A stretch of DNA of 64,000 bases from Plebeiibacterium sediminum (GCF_026013605.1 NZ_JAPDPJ010000007.1:1-64000), one strand, 5' to 3'. Positions 18,342 through 27,454 are shown, numbered from the stretch's first letter. A program made the numbers and translations. Notes: generated from the sequence alone by a model not told the origin.

Positions 18342-19117
18342 GAATTTGGATTTTCTTTAGGTATTGTAAATACATTCTCTTTTATTCTTTGAATAGAATT
18401 GATTCTTATATTACAATTTAGTTCAACATCATTAATTATTTTTTTAATTCTGTCAAGTTCAGCTACAGTAAGATCTTCTAAGTGTTTGTTGTAAACACGT
18501 TTTGAAAGCTCAGTGTATTTATTATAATACTCTTCTATTACTAATAGAAATATACCGTTCAATTCATTTATATTGATGGTTTCTTGTGCAATTAATTGAA
18601 TTAAGGGAGGATTGGTGTATTCGGAAAAACAAATTTCTAAATGTTTTTGTAATATGTTGCGTAGTGAATTTATATCTATACTTTTTAAACTCTCATGAGT
18701 TAAGGTGTCTATACCAATGTTTTCTCCAAAATCTGCCGATTTTAACAGTGGGTTGTGAGAATTTAGGTTGCTCTCAATGAATAAACTGTCGTTGAGATAA
18801 TAAATGTTTAATGGATTATAAAAACGATCTTTATACGAATGGGGACAAACAAAGCCTTTAATGTTTAATTTAAATTTAGAGTTTGAAATCTGGTTCTTTG
18901 TAAGAATGATATTATAATCTCCTGTGTATTCAGCCTCATTACATTTTTGAAAAATGGAGTCGAATAAATCTTTTATTGTAATGTTTTCAAAGCAAAATTC
19001 AGCATCTGACTTTGTAAAAAGTATTTTATAAGATTTGGATTCAATAAGTGTATCAATATTATATTCGGGCTGACATGGAAATAATATTATTGTAAGAATA
19101 ATCACTAATAACCTCAT
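18335..19117 (-). CDS. Unknown secreted or lipid-anchored protein
   Basis: The 260-residue protein begins with a hydrophobic segment MRLLVIILTIILFPCQPEY; cysteine 15 could be a lipobox residue, though the site LFPC is not ideal. The rest is a mixed alpha/beta protein. It has ITIKDLFDSIFQKCNE and a helical C-terminal half with KHLEDLTVAELDRIKKIIND. The middle part (YNIILTKNQISNSKFKLNIKG) loosely recalls ExbD-like periplasmic domains, but this is too weak to name. It is the 5'-most gene of the unknown run from 15.0 to 19.1 kb. Confidence 0.6.
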   Translation of the reverse strand: MRLLVIILTIILFPCQPEYNIDTLIESKSYKILFTKSDAEFCFENITIKDLFDSIFQKCNEAEYTGDYNIILTKNQISNSKFKLNIKGFVCPHSYKDRFYNPLNIYYLNDSLFIESNLNSHNPLLKSADFGENIGIDTLTHESLKSIDINSLRNILQKHLEICFSEYTNPPLIQLIAQETININELNGIFLLVIEEYYNKYTELSKRVYNKHLEDLTVAELDRIKKIINDVELNCNIRINSIQRIKENVFTIPKENPNSR

Positions 19118-19257
19118 GATATAGACTGATTAAAGGGGCGATATTTAAAAGGTAAATATGGTTTAATAAAACCATATAATCAATATAACAAACAACTAAG
19201 TTCTGCAGATCTTAACATTGAGTAGTGAGAACTCTAGTTGTTTTAATTGAATAATCG

Positions 19258-19440
19258 ATCAGCCTCTGGCATTAAAAAAACACCACCAAGTCGCAAAGAC
19301 GCTAAACTTTTACTATAAAATCTTTGAGATTCTTGGTGTTCTTTGTGTCTTTGAGGTTAGAAAAATAAGCAAGCTGCAAATCAGTTTTTTTCCTTTGTGT
19401 CATTGGTGAAAAACCTTTGTGTTCTTTGCGGTTAAAAAAA
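19258..19440 (+). repeat. Composite intergenic repeat, copy 4 (double B)
   Basis: A short AGCCTCTGGC remnant of part A is followed by one part B (ACCACCAAGTCGCAAAGACGC through CTTGGTGTTCTTTGTGTC to TTGAGGTTAGAAAA) and AAGCAAGCTGCAAATC. A second B-like arm (TTTCCTTTGTGTCATTGG ... CTTTGTGTTCTTTGCGGTTA) follows. It fills most of the 336-base gap at 19118-19453; no gene was seen there. Confidence 0.7.
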
Positions 19441-19453
19441 ACATCCAACCCAA

Positions 19454-19951
19454 TTAAGTAGATATTATCATCGCCATATAACTACCTATAGGAAAGCGGG
19501 AAATTTCTTCAAAATAAGATAACTCTTGTTCGTATTGTTCTTTATACCGTCCTTTTTCGGCATTAATAAACCCAAGCTTATTATAAAACTGAATTGCACC
19601 ATGGTTTGATTTGTTCACAATTACAATGAGTTCTTTTATTTTTTTCTCCTTACAGAGTTGGATGCATTGATCAATTAACAGTTTCCCAATTCCAAGTTTC
19701 CTATAAATGGATCCAACCGCTAAAGAATAAATGATTCCGTAAGGAGAATGCTCTGCCGAATAATATCTGCCTCCTGTTAAATAAGCCCATCCAACTTTTT
19801 TGCTTTTAAGTAGTATGTTAATCTGTATTCCACTTTGTTTTAGTCCACCAATATTTTTCACCAGATGAAAGGATTGAATCTTCCATTTAAAAGGAAATAG
19901 AAAATTAAGTATTCTCACAATGGTATTAAACAACAAACGAATGAACTTCAT
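19454..19951 (-). CDS. GNAT family N-acetyltransferase
   Basis: The 165-residue protein has the GNAT fold. Strand four and the acetyl-CoA pyrophosphate loop are visible as SLAVGSIYRKLGIGKLLID, which contains the Q/R-x-x-G-x-G/A-type motif as RKLGIG. It is followed by a helix, the strand ELIVIVNKSNHGAIQFYNKLGF and the C-terminal tail. It transfers an acetyl group from acetyl-CoA to an amine; the acceptor is unknown. The N-terminal 30 residues (MKFIRLLFNTIVRILNFLFPF) are hydrophobic and may associate with the membrane. Confidence 0.82.
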   Translation of the reverse strand: MKFIRLLFNTIVRILNFLFPFKWKIQSFHLVKNIGGLKQSGIQINILLKSKKVGWAYLTGGRYYSAEHSPYGIIYSLAVGSIYRKLGIGKLLIDQCIQLCKEKKIKELIVIVNKSNHGAIQFYNKLGFINAEKGRYKEQYEQELSYFEEISRFPIGSYMAMIIST

Positions 19952-20015
19952 TTAATCAATAATAATTTAAGTGGATTGCATTATAAAACAATTGTATAAT
20001 CAGATGACAATATCT

Positions 20016-20639
20016 TTACACATAGTAAACTATCTCAAGAAATTTACCTGAGTTAGTTTTATCATTTTTATTAGGTATTAACTCTTTTAGAACTCCTGCT
20101 ACCGTAATTTCTGTATCAGTAGGCAGGTTGTCAAAGGATTTTGTATGAGCAATTAACAGTGTTTTGCTGGTAACAGAATCTTTAATCTCGTATACTTCGT
20201 ATTCTTCAATTAAAGGAATCATACTAAATGATGTTACATTCCCTGCCACAATTGGAATCATTATAAAACCTGTGAATTCTGATTTAGATTCAATAAGTTT
20301 AGGGATTCCTTTAGTGATAATCGAATTAGAAAACTGTGCATCTTTATTTACTTCTGCTAAGTTCAGATATTGTGGTTTTAGGTAATCATACTTTTCCTGC
20401 ATTCTTTGGTCGAGCATACCAACAATTTTATTTTTCTCCTCTGTTGTTAAATCGATCATTAACATCTCAAGAAAAAGAATCATCTCCTGATGATCACTGA
20501 ATATTCCGGCTACTTTACCTAATTCCGACTGGTCAATTCTACCATCATTTGCTTTGGCTTTAAAGTTGTAAAATCTTCCTCCATTATCCAGAATTTCAAG
20601 GGCTTCATTTATGTTTTTTGCAGGTGGTATTTGTTTCAT
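20016..20639 (-). CDS. Cytoplasmic protein of unknown function
   Basis: The 207-residue protein has no signal or membrane segment. The N-terminal half is helical and contains ANDGRIDQSELGKVAGIF, which reads like a single degenerate EF-hand loop (D-x-x-I-D-x-S-E) or a chance match, then EMLMIDLTTEEKNKIVGML. The C-terminal half is beta-rich and ends in KFLEIVYYV. No family is recognised. It sits just downstream of the Nudix gene on the same strand. Confidence 0.65.
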   Translation of the reverse strand: MKQIPPAKNINEALEILDNGGRFYNFKAKANDGRIDQSELGKVAGIFSDHQEMILFLEMLMIDLTTEEKNKIVGMLDQRMQEKYDYLKPQYLNLAEVNKDAQFSNSIITKGIPKLIESKSEFTGFIMIPIVAGNVTSFSMIPLIEEYEVYEIKDSVTSKTLLIAHTKSFDNLPTDTEITVAGVLKELIPNKNDKTNSGKFLEIVYYV

Positions 20640-20748
20640 TTGATATATAGTATTAAGTCAAAAGTTCCAGGTCAAAAGTCGAAAGGATGTTCTTAAGTAA
20701 GTGATCCTCCCTTTAACCATTAATCCTGTTACCTTTAACCATTTGTAA

Positions 20749-21465
20749 TTAATAAAATACTTCGGCTCCTGATACAGTGAGTTTTATAGGTTGTTCTGTT
20801 AACTTTAAATCTTTATTATTAACAGAGGCCAAAACTACATTTTTATTGTAGGTGTTTGTGTCCTCTAGTCTTAAAAATTCCTCCACATCAATCCATCTGG
20901 CCTCAATAATTTCAGAATCGTCGTAAATAGAAATCTCTTTTGTTAACGCTTTTGCCGTACAAACGATATAAATTATAGACTCTTCAAACTGACCTTTTGT
21001 AAAATGGCCAAGGTTTAGAATGGATTCAAATTCAGCATGAATACCGGTTTCTTCAAACACTTCTCTTTTGAGTGCTTCTTTTAGAGCCTCGTTATTATCA
21101 ACATGTCCTCCGGGAAGTTTGTAGCCGGTGTTAAATTTATCTTTTACAACTAGTAAGTTGTTTCCATCGCGAATAATTGCTCCAACACCAACGGTATAGT
21201 TTTTAGCAGTGGGAACTATTGGGTTTTCAACCAACTTTTTAACCAACATCAGATAATCTTCTTTACAATGATGAAATTGAAAATCGAGTTTTGTTAAAAC
21301 AGGAATGAAATCAGATTTTTCGATAGGGATTTTTACCCAAAGTAATTTTGATCCGTTTAAATTCGGAATTAGCGTAGCAATCTCCTTTTGGAATTCATCA
21401 GTTGATTCTGGTAAAGAGTCGGGATCTATTGTAATTCCCTGGTATCTGTCTTCTGTTAACTTCAT
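20749..21465 (-). CDS. Nudix hydrolase
   Basis: The 238-residue protein has a Nudix box at residues about 119-141: G-HVDNN-E-ALKEALK-REVFEETG, matching GX5EX7REUXEEXG, which binds the metal and nucleoside-diphosphate substrate. The domain starts at NYTVGVGAIIRDGNNLLVV. An N-terminal region of about 90 residues (LPESTDEFQKEIATLIPNL to YLMLVKKLVEN) precedes the Nudix domain, as in plant-type NUDT6/NUDT2-like proteins that carry a pre-Nudix domain. The substrate is not predictable. Confidence 0.9.
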   Translation of the reverse strand: MKLTEDRYQGITIDPDSLPESTDEFQKEIATLIPNLNGSKLLWVKIPIEKSDFIPVLTKLDFQFHHCKEDYLMLVKKLVENPIVPTAKNYTVGVGAIIRDGNNLLVVKDKFNTGYKLPGGHVDNNEALKEALKREVFEETGIHAEFESILNLGHFTKGQFEESIIYIVCTAKALTKEISIYDDSEIIEARWIDVEEFLRLEDTNTYNKNVVLASVNNKDLKLTEQPIKLTVSGAEVFY

Positions 21466-21563
21466 TTGTAATAAAGTCGTAATTGGTAATACAATTTAAT
21501 TTATAAGTAATCAAAAGTAGACAAATGTTATTATAAAATGTAGTGATTGAAGTGTGATTTTAA

Positions 21564-21998
21564 CTATTTCTTAAAGATGGATTCAATAGTATCTATTGAA
21601 CGTGAAAGGACAATGAATTGTTTGTGGTTTGTTTTTAGATTTGGTATGAAAATGTATGCGATATTCATACTGTAAAAGCATTTTATATTAGGGGTTTTGT
21701 TTTGAATGTACTTTGAAAATATAGGGTAATTCAGAAAATTTAATGTGTGGGTATTTAGTTCTTCAGAATTATTATTCAATTGTATTAAGGTGTTCTTACT
21801 AATATGATATTGGTAGAGCCTTATTTTTGAATAATCTTTTGTGTTATTATAAATTAGATTGTTGAGATTATCCGATGTTAGATCTTTTTCTTGAGCAATA
21901 AGTTTACCTATTTTCTTTAACCTAAATAATAGGTAATATCTATCCGTATAGAATAATATGATAATGATAAATAAGAGAATTATTCCAGAAGTAATCAT
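21564..21998 (-). CDS. Small membrane-anchored protein of unknown function
   Basis: The 144-residue protein has one N-terminal transmembrane helix (MITSGIILLFIIIILFYT), then a basic stretch YYLLFRLKKIGKL and a soluble domain of about 110 residues rich in asparagine and leucine. No domain is recognised. It lies 26 bases downstream of the voltage-gated channel gene on the same strand and may be cotranscribed with it. Confidence 0.6.
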   Translation of the reverse strand: MITSGIILLFIIIILFYTDRYYLLFRLKKIGKLIAQEKDLTSDNLNNLIYNNTKDYSKIRLYQYHISKNTLIQLNNNSEELNTHTLNFLNYPIFSKYIQNKTPNIKCFYSMNIAYIFIPNLKTNHKQFIVLSRSIDTIESIFKK

Positions 21999-22024
21999 AA
22001 GAGGAAGACTGAGTTTATTAGAGA

Positions 22025-22807
22025 TTAAATATTTTTACCGCAATGAGGACATTTTACTTGCTTGCTTTTCTTTTCTATTTTATCCATAAAACCCGCACTA
22101 ATAATTCCTGTAGGTAGGGCAATTAATCCAATGCCTAATATAGCAATTATACCACTAATAAATTTACCAATGCCAGTAATAGGATAAACATCTCCATAAC
22201 CTACGGTTGTTAGAGTAGCAATGGCCCACCATAAGCTTTCTAATATGTTGGGAAATTTTTCGGGCTGGGCTTTCCCTTCTATTTCGTACATTAAAAATGA
22301 GGAAATGAAGATGACTAGAATGGAAACAAACCCAGTAATCATCAATTCAGCTTTTTTACTTTTTACAACATTCCAAATAAGAGATAATGAATTGTTATAT
22401 CGATGTATTTTAAGAAGTCGTAAAAAGCGCATGAGGCGTAACATTCGAAGAAATCGTAAATCAATTTTTATTATAAAAGGCAAGAAGAAAGGAAGTATAG
22501 CTAATAAATCAATTATTCCATATAGTGAAAATGTGAATTTAAAAATTGATTTAATTCTGCTGGTTGATGGGTGTGTTATATCAGATATATATAGTCTTAA
22601 TACGTATTCAAAAGTAAAAATAGCAACAGATGTGATTTCAAATATTTCTAGAAAAGAAGAAAGAGAACTTTTGATATTGGGAAAAGTTTCCAGCATCATT
22701 GCAATAGTATTTAATACAATTAAAATCATTATTGCATAATCAAAAGTTACATTTAATACTGAGCCATGTGAACCTTTTTCAACAAGTTTAAATATACGTT
22801 TCTTCAT
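22025..22807 (-). CDS. Voltage-gated potassium-type ion channel
   Basis: The 260-residue protein has the six-helix layout of a voltage-gated channel subunit. S1-S3 lie at about residues 25-110. S4 is LRFLRMLRLMRFLRLLK, with arginine at about every third position. S5 comes after a KKAELMITG linker. The pore loop LTTVGYGDVYP carries the K+ selectivity filter TVGYGD. S6 is GIIAILGIGLIALPTGIISAGF. The tail ends in KCPHCGKN, a small CxxC zinc-ribbon-like motif that may be regulatory. It acts in the inner membrane as a tetramer. Confidence 0.93.
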   Translation of the reverse strand: MKKRIFKLVEKGSHGSVLNVTFDYAIMILIVLNTIAMMLETFPNIKSSLSSFLEIFEITSVAIFTFEYVLRLYISDITHPSTSRIKSIFKFTFSLYGIIDLLAILPFFLPFIIKIDLRFLRMLRLMRFLRLLKIHRYNNSLSLIWNVVKSKKAELMITGFVSILVIFISSFLMYEIEGKAQPEKFPNILESLWWAIATLTTVGYGDVYPITGIGKFISGIIAILGIGLIALPTGIISAGFMDKIEKKSKQVKCPHCGKNI

Positions 22808-22969
22808 CGGTTATATTGAGTGATTTTTAGGGTTATTATTTAATAGAGGTAATTGTTAGTTGATCGTTTAGTTATAATAGTTATGCATTAAAACAAGCTA
22901 AAAGTAAACAATATGGGAGTAAAATAATTAATAAAATAGCATTAATTGGGGATTAAACCTTCTGTAACC

Positions 22970-23210
22970 TGCAACAGGAGGGATCTTAAAACTACAGGAG
23001 GGATCTTAAAACTACAGGACGGGTTTAATACCTACAGGATGGCATTTTGAATTAACAGGAGTAATTGAATACCTATTTTTTTTAGATTCTAAACCTACAG
23101 GAAGATATTACATGCTAACAGGAGAGTATTATTTACTAACAGGATTGTATTCAATTGTAACAGGATAGACCTTAATACCAACAGGGAGGTATTTAAAATT
23201 TACAGGATAA
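22970..23210. repeat. Degenerate tandem array of a 20-21 bp repeat
   Basis: The core ACAGG recurs at 22974, 22994, 23014, 23034, 23055, 23097, 23118, 23139, 23160, 23181 and 23202. The intervals are 20, 20, 20, 21, 42, 21, 21, 21, 21 and 21; the 42 covers one decayed copy near 23076. The unit is roughly CTAACAGGAnnnTATTnAAT. A 21-base period puts each core on the same face of the helix. It lies in the gap between the ion channel start and the GH3 stop, with no gene. In one plus frame it would encode heptads of the type (P/L)TGxYxx, but that frame has stops. Confidence 0.8.
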
Positions 23211-23260
23211 CTCTCATTGTATAATGAGATAAAGGCTTGGTTATATGACAAGATATTTCG

Positions 23261-23300
23261 CAGAAAAAGAAAAGCTCCTTGCATATGAGCAAGAAGCTTT
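23261..23300 (-). terminator. Rho-independent terminator of the GH3 gene
   Basis: On the minus strand AAAGCTTCTTGC pairs with GCAAGGAGCTTT around a 6-base loop and is followed by a T-rich run (TTCTTTTTCTG). It lies about 30 bases after the GH3 stop. Confidence 0.8.
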
Positions 23301-23331
23301 CCCAATAATTTATTTGTGTTTCAGTATCGAA

Positions 23332-25605
23332 TTAATTTAAGGTGAAATTACCTTCTAATCCTTCCTGTGAATTGGTTCCAATCCATACTTTAAAATCTCC
23401 TGGTTCTACATCCCATTTACCCTGTGCTGTATAGTAAGTTAAATCTTGCTTTGATATTTTAAAGGTTACTTTTTTACTTTCACCCGGAGTTAACTCAATT
23501 TGTTGAAATCCCTTTAACTCTTTTATGGGGCGGGCAATGCTTCCAAATAAGTCCTGAACATAAAGTTGCACGGTTTCTTTACCTGCAAACTTACCTGTAT
23601 TACTAATTGTAGCTGAAACTTCAATGCTTCCCTCAGAGAATAATTCATTGCTACTTAGCTCAATATTTGAGTATTCAAAAGATGTGTAGCTCAAACCATA
23701 TCCGAATGGATATAGCGGAGTTTTGGCTTCGTCTGTATAATGCGACCAGAATACATTATTATCGGTATTTGCTGATCTTCCGGTACTAAACTGATTGTAA
23801 TAGATTGGGCATTGTCCAACAGATCTTGGGAATGAAACCGGTAATTTTCCTGATGGATTATAATCACCAAATAAAACATCAGCAATGGCATTTCCTGCTT
23901 CAGAACCCAGATGCCATGTTTCTACAATGGCCTGAGCTTGTTGGGCGATATTATTCAAAACAACAGGTCGTCCATTCATTAATACCACAACAATATTTTT
24001 ATTAACTGCATAAATAGCATCAAACAATTGTTGCTGAACACCCTTTATCTCAATATTTGTCTGACTTCTTCCTTCTCCGGCCTGAAAGCAGTTTTCACCT
24101 AAAGCCATCACAACAACATCAACTTTTTTAGCCAGTTTTACGGCCTCTTTAATTCCGCTTAAATCACTTTCATTAAATTGCAATTCTTCAGTAAACTTTG
24201 GAGTATTGGTTACAAATTCAGGTCCTTGAGCGTATTTTACCATCCCTTTATTTTTAACCACATTATTAATACCCTCAAGCAATGAAACTGCAGATCCGGT
24301 AACAGCCTGTGCTCTCCAGCTTCCTAAAGGAGAATCTTTATCGTTAGCCAGTGCACCAATTACACCAATTTTTTGTTGATCCTTTTGTAAAGGAAGAATT
24401 TGATTGTTGTTTTTTAAAAGTACCACACTTTTACGCGCCAAATCTCTGGCAATATCCAGATGTTCCTGCGAAAGCTGTACTTTTTCATTCTCTTCGTTGC
24501 AATATTTATAAGGATCATCAAATAATCCCAACTCATATTTAATTTTTAATACACGACGAACTGCATCATCGATGGTAGCTTCAGAAACTTTTCCTTCTTC
24601 AACCAACTGTTTAAGGTTGAATACATAGCAATCACCTTCCATATCCATATCGGTGCCTGCATTTATAGCCAGATATGCTGCTTCCTTTTTAGTTGAAGCA
24701 ACACCATGATTTCTAATTTCGCCAATAGAATTCCAGTCCGAAATAACGAACCCGTCAAACTGCCATTCGCCTTTTAAAATATCTCTTAAAAGATGATGGT
24801 TTGATGTTGAAGGAATGCCCCCGATGATATTGAATGAGTTCATAATGGTACTCACACCCGCATCTACTGCAGCTTTAAAAGGAGGCAATACCGTATTGCG
24901 AAGTGTATGCTCTGTAATTTCAACGGTATTGTAATCACGTCCGGCCTCAGCAAATCCATAAGCCGCAAAATGTTTGGCACAGGCAGCAACAGTGTTAATG
25001 CTATTTAAGCTATCTCCCTGAAATCCTTTTACCTGGGCAGCAGCCATTATCGAACCCAAATATGGATCTTCTCCGGCACCTTCCATTACCCGTCCCCAAC
25101 GGGCATCGCGGGCAATATCAATCATAGGCGCAAAAGTCCAGTGAATACCCGAAGCTGCAGCTTCTCTGGCTGCCACTTCGCAACTTTGTCTGGCAACTTC
25201 CGGGTTCCAGCTTGAGGCAGCAGCCAATGGTATAGGTAACATGGTTTTGTAACCATGAACCACATCGTAACCAAATATCATGGGTATGCCTAATCTGCTG
25301 TTTTCAACTGCTAAAGTCTGTGCTTTTCGAGTTGCTTCAGCACCGGTAACATTTAACATAGAACCAACCAATCCCGATTTTATCATCTCTAACTGATCCT
25401 GTTGATCTTTCCCTTCAGGCACCGGGCCTGTCATTTCCCAACTGCTGGTATATTGGTTCAACTGACCAATCTTTTCATCCAGCGTCATCTTCGATAAAAG
25501 TTCTTCCACCTTCTTTTCTGTACTATCTATAACTTTAGTATGATCTGCCGGGCTACAGCTGACTATTAATGCAGCCATAAATCCAGCTAAAATATTTTTT
25601 TTCAT
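23332..25605 (-). CDS. bglX: GH3 beta-glucosidase (BglX-like), lipoprotein
   Basis: The 757-residue protein starts with a lipoprotein signal (MKKNILAGFMAALIVSC, cysteine 17). It has the GH3 three-domain layout. The barrel starts at MTLDEKIGQLNQ and contains the nucleophile aspartate in GFVISDW. The second alpha/beta domain contains SVVLLKNNNQILPL and the acid/base region around ALGENCFQAGEGRSQ. A C-terminal fibronectin-III-like domain contains GKETVQLYVQDL and WDVEPGDFKVWIG. In this locus it most likely removes beta-linked glucose from glucomannan-derived oligosaccharides in the periplasm; this role is inferred from context. It is the last gene of the minus-strand arm of the mannan locus. Confidence 0.92.
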   Translation of the reverse strand: MKKNILAGFMAALIVSCSPADHTKVIDSTEKKVEELLSKMTLDEKIGQLNQYTSSWEMTGPVPEGKDQQDQLEMIKSGLVGSMLNVTGAEATRKAQTLAVENSRLGIPMIFGYDVVHGYKTMLPIPLAAASSWNPEVARQSCEVAAREAAASGIHWTFAPMIDIARDARWGRVMEGAGEDPYLGSIMAAAQVKGFQGDSLNSINTVAACAKHFAAYGFAEAGRDYNTVEITEHTLRNTVLPPFKAAVDAGVSTIMNSFNIIGGIPSTSNHHLLRDILKGEWQFDGFVISDWNSIGEIRNHGVASTKKEAAYLAINAGTDMDMEGDCYVFNLKQLVEEGKVSEATIDDAVRRVLKIKYELGLFDDPYKYCNEENEKVQLSQEHLDIARDLARKSVVLLKNNNQILPLQKDQQKIGVIGALANDKDSPLGSWRAQAVTGSAVSLLEGINNVVKNKGMVKYAQGPEFVTNTPKFTEELQFNESDLSGIKEAVKLAKKVDVVVMALGENCFQAGEGRSQTNIEIKGVQQQLFDAIYAVNKNIVVVLMNGRPVVLNNIAQQAQAIVETWHLGSEAGNAIADVLFGDYNPSGKLPVSFPRSVGQCPIYYNQFSTGRSANTDNNVFWSHYTDEAKTPLYPFGYGLSYTSFEYSNIELSSNELFSEGSIEVSATISNTGKFAGKETVQLYVQDLFGSIARPIKELKGFQQIELTPGESKKVTFKISKQDLTYYTAQGKWDVEPGDFKVWIGTNSQEGLEGNFTLN

Positions 25606-25621
25606 GATGTAGATTTTATTT

Positions 25622-25845
25622 TTTTAATCGCAAAGAACACAATGGTTTTTCACAAAAGACACAAAAAGGAAAAACTGATATACAGCTCGCTTATTTTTAA
25701 CCTCAAAGACACAGAGCCCCCAAGAATCACAAAGGATTTATTGGAAAAGCTAACAGCCTAAGCGTTTTGTGGTGAATATTTTCTTTATTAACCAGACGCT
25801 GACAGGTTTAATGTGCAGCTTGGTAATAAACGCTGTCAGGTCTTC
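25622..25845 (-). repeat. Composite intergenic repeat (A+B), copy 5
   Basis: Here the element is in the opposite orientation: part B arms (CGCAAAGAACACAATGG, CACAAAAGACACAAA, TTAACCTCAAAGACACAGAG) come first, then part A (AGACGCTGACAGGTTTA, GCAGCTTGGTAATAAA, CGCTGTCAGGTC) at 25794-25842. A pyrimidine-rich TCTCCTTCTTCC tract follows. With copy 6 it fills the 531-base gap between the GH3 and esterase genes. Confidence 0.75.
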
Positions 25846-25933
25846 CTTTCTCCTTCTTCCTTTTACCTTAGTTTTGATCTCCATCAATTCCATCTTTGCA
25901 ATTTGAATAATTGATAGAAAACTTGGATGATCT

Positions 25934-26088
25934 TTTTTAACCGCAAAGAAAACAAAGGTTTCTCACCAAAGACACAAAAAAATATTAATAAATCTTAGCG
26001 CCTTCATGTCTTGGTGGTGAATATTTTTTTATTAACCAGACGCTGACAGGTTGATTTACATCTTGGTTATAAACGCTGTCAGGTCTTC
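25934..26088 (-). repeat. Composite intergenic repeat (A+B), copy 6
   Basis: Part B (TTAACCGCAAAGAAAACAAAGG, CACCAAAGACACAAA, then GTCTTGGTGGTGAATA) is followed by part A (AGACGCTGACAGGTTG, TCTTGGTTATAAA, CGCTGTCAGGTC, 26037-26087). Orientation matches copy 5, so the two form a direct tandem pair. A pyrimidine tract (CTACTTTCTCCTTGTTCCC) follows up to the esterase stop. Confidence 0.75.
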
Positions 26089-26136
26089 CATTCTACTTTC
26101 TCCTTGTTCCCTTCTACCTTTTTCCCTATTTTTATT

Positions 26137-27234
26137 TCATTCCCATTCCATTAAATCCTTAATAAATGGAGTTAGTTCTTCAGAAATCAACTGATGTTCT
26201 TCTACTGTTGGGTGGTAATCGCAACCTCCTACATAGCTTCTGGAAAAGAAAAACGAAAATACATTTTTATCTCCATTTGTGTTCAGATAATTTACAATTG
26301 ATAAAATGTAATTTTTAAGAACCGGATTTAAAGTTTCGTCTCCCATAGGACTATTCAGGCAGATTATTTTTGAATCAGGATAGTGGTTTCTTAGATTATG
26401 AATAAAATTTACATATTCAGAGCAAAATAAAGTGGAGTCCTGTACACCATCATTTTGGCCCAGGCAAATAGTTACTACATCAGGTTGATATTTTGAAAAA
26501 TCCCATTCTATTTCATTAGATCTAAGATTAACCTTATTGTAAACCTGAGGCATTAAAATCTCTAAATCGCAACAGCTATGTACCATTCCAATTCCGGAAA
26601 CAGAAGTTAATACCCATTGTGCATTTAGCGCTCTGGCTGTAACAGGACCGTAAGCCATATAGGCATTGTGTTTTTCGTGCCATTCGCCCGAATCACAAGG
26701 TAGGGCAGAAGTGTCGGCTCCGCAACCACAGGTAATGGAATTACCATAAAACTCTATCTTTCTGTCGGGTAAACACTCTGGTTCAAGTAATTTATTACTT
26801 TGGATATTCACAATCTCAACATATCCAATGCCCGATTCTGTAGTTTTACAAACAGTTACCTTGTGTTTTCCAGGTAGAACTTTTTCTCCAATATTAATTT
26901 TATTGACTTTTTCTGTCAGTTTAACCCGGTCGATTATCTTATTATCAATATTTATTGAAATGTAATTGTGCGAATTTTCCCAAGGCAACTCATCGTTGAT
27001 AGTTACGATACATGAATCACCTTCGTAAGTAAATTGCATATAAACTCCAGGTGCCCAAAACCTGGGAAGTTCAGGATTGCGGTTGTCAATGCGACCCACA
27101 TATTGAATATTAGGATCGTTTGCAGAATAGATTTTTGTATATTCCTTTTGGGGAGTGCAACTAAAAACTAATCCAATAATAAGAAACACAATAAAGGTTA
27201 CAGATGCTTTGATTGTTATTTTCTGTTTTGACAT
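26137..27234 (-). CDS. CE2-like SGNH acetyl esterase, lipoprotein
   Basis: The start at 27234 gives 365 residues with a lipoprotein signal (cysteine 26 in GLVFSC). A longer frame from 27318 lacks a signal at its N-terminus. The N-terminal beta-sandwich (about 35-155) is the jelly-roll typical of CE2. The SGNH hydrolase domain follows with the nucleophile serine in GNSITCGCGAD, the block III residues in CLGQNDG and the catalytic D-x-x-H in CDYHPTVEEH. CE2 enzymes remove acetyl groups from hexose residues of mannan and xylan oligosaccharides. Between the GH27 and GH3 genes, an acetyl-mannan oligosaccharide substrate is the best inference. Confidence 0.87.
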   Translation of the reverse strand: MSKQKITIKASVTFIVFLIIGLVFSCTPQKEYTKIYSANDPNIQYVGRIDNRNPELPRFWAPGVYMQFTYEGDSCIVTINDELPWENSHNYISINIDNKIIDRVKLTEKVNKINIGEKVLPGKHKVTVCKTTESGIGYVEIVNIQSNKLLEPECLPDRKIEFYGNSITCGCGADTSALPCDSGEWHEKHNAYMAYGPVTARALNAQWVLTSVSGIGMVHSCCDLEILMPQVYNKVNLRSNEIEWDFSKYQPDVVTICLGQNDGVQDSTLFCSEYVNFIHNLRNHYPDSKIICLNSPMGDETLNPVLKNYILSIVNYLNTNGDKNVFSFFFSRSYVGGCDYHPTVEEHQLISEELTPFIKDLMEWE

Positions 27235-27454
27235 TTTTGTAGAGTTTGTAGTTATAAAGTATTTATATATCATACTTAAAATGTGATATGATATTAATTG
27301 AAATACCACTGAGTACAATGATGAAATGCATCATGACAGAGCGCAAAGTGTTTTGTAAAATCTATGCGATCTGTGAAAAGCTATAAGCTCTCAGTGGTTT
27401 ATATGAACTAAATTGTAATTCAATTATTATCCAATGATAAATGAAAAAGAGTCT

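Noticed and set aside
22221-22739. Plus-strand frame of 172 codons opposite the ion channel gene
   Set aside because: It is a shadow of the well-supported channel gene, and its composition (basic, serine/isoleucine-rich) is not protein-like.
22970-23210. Possible CRISPR array
   Set aside because: The period is only 20-21 bases, the conserved core is about 5-8 bases, there are no unique spacers of normal length and no cas genes.
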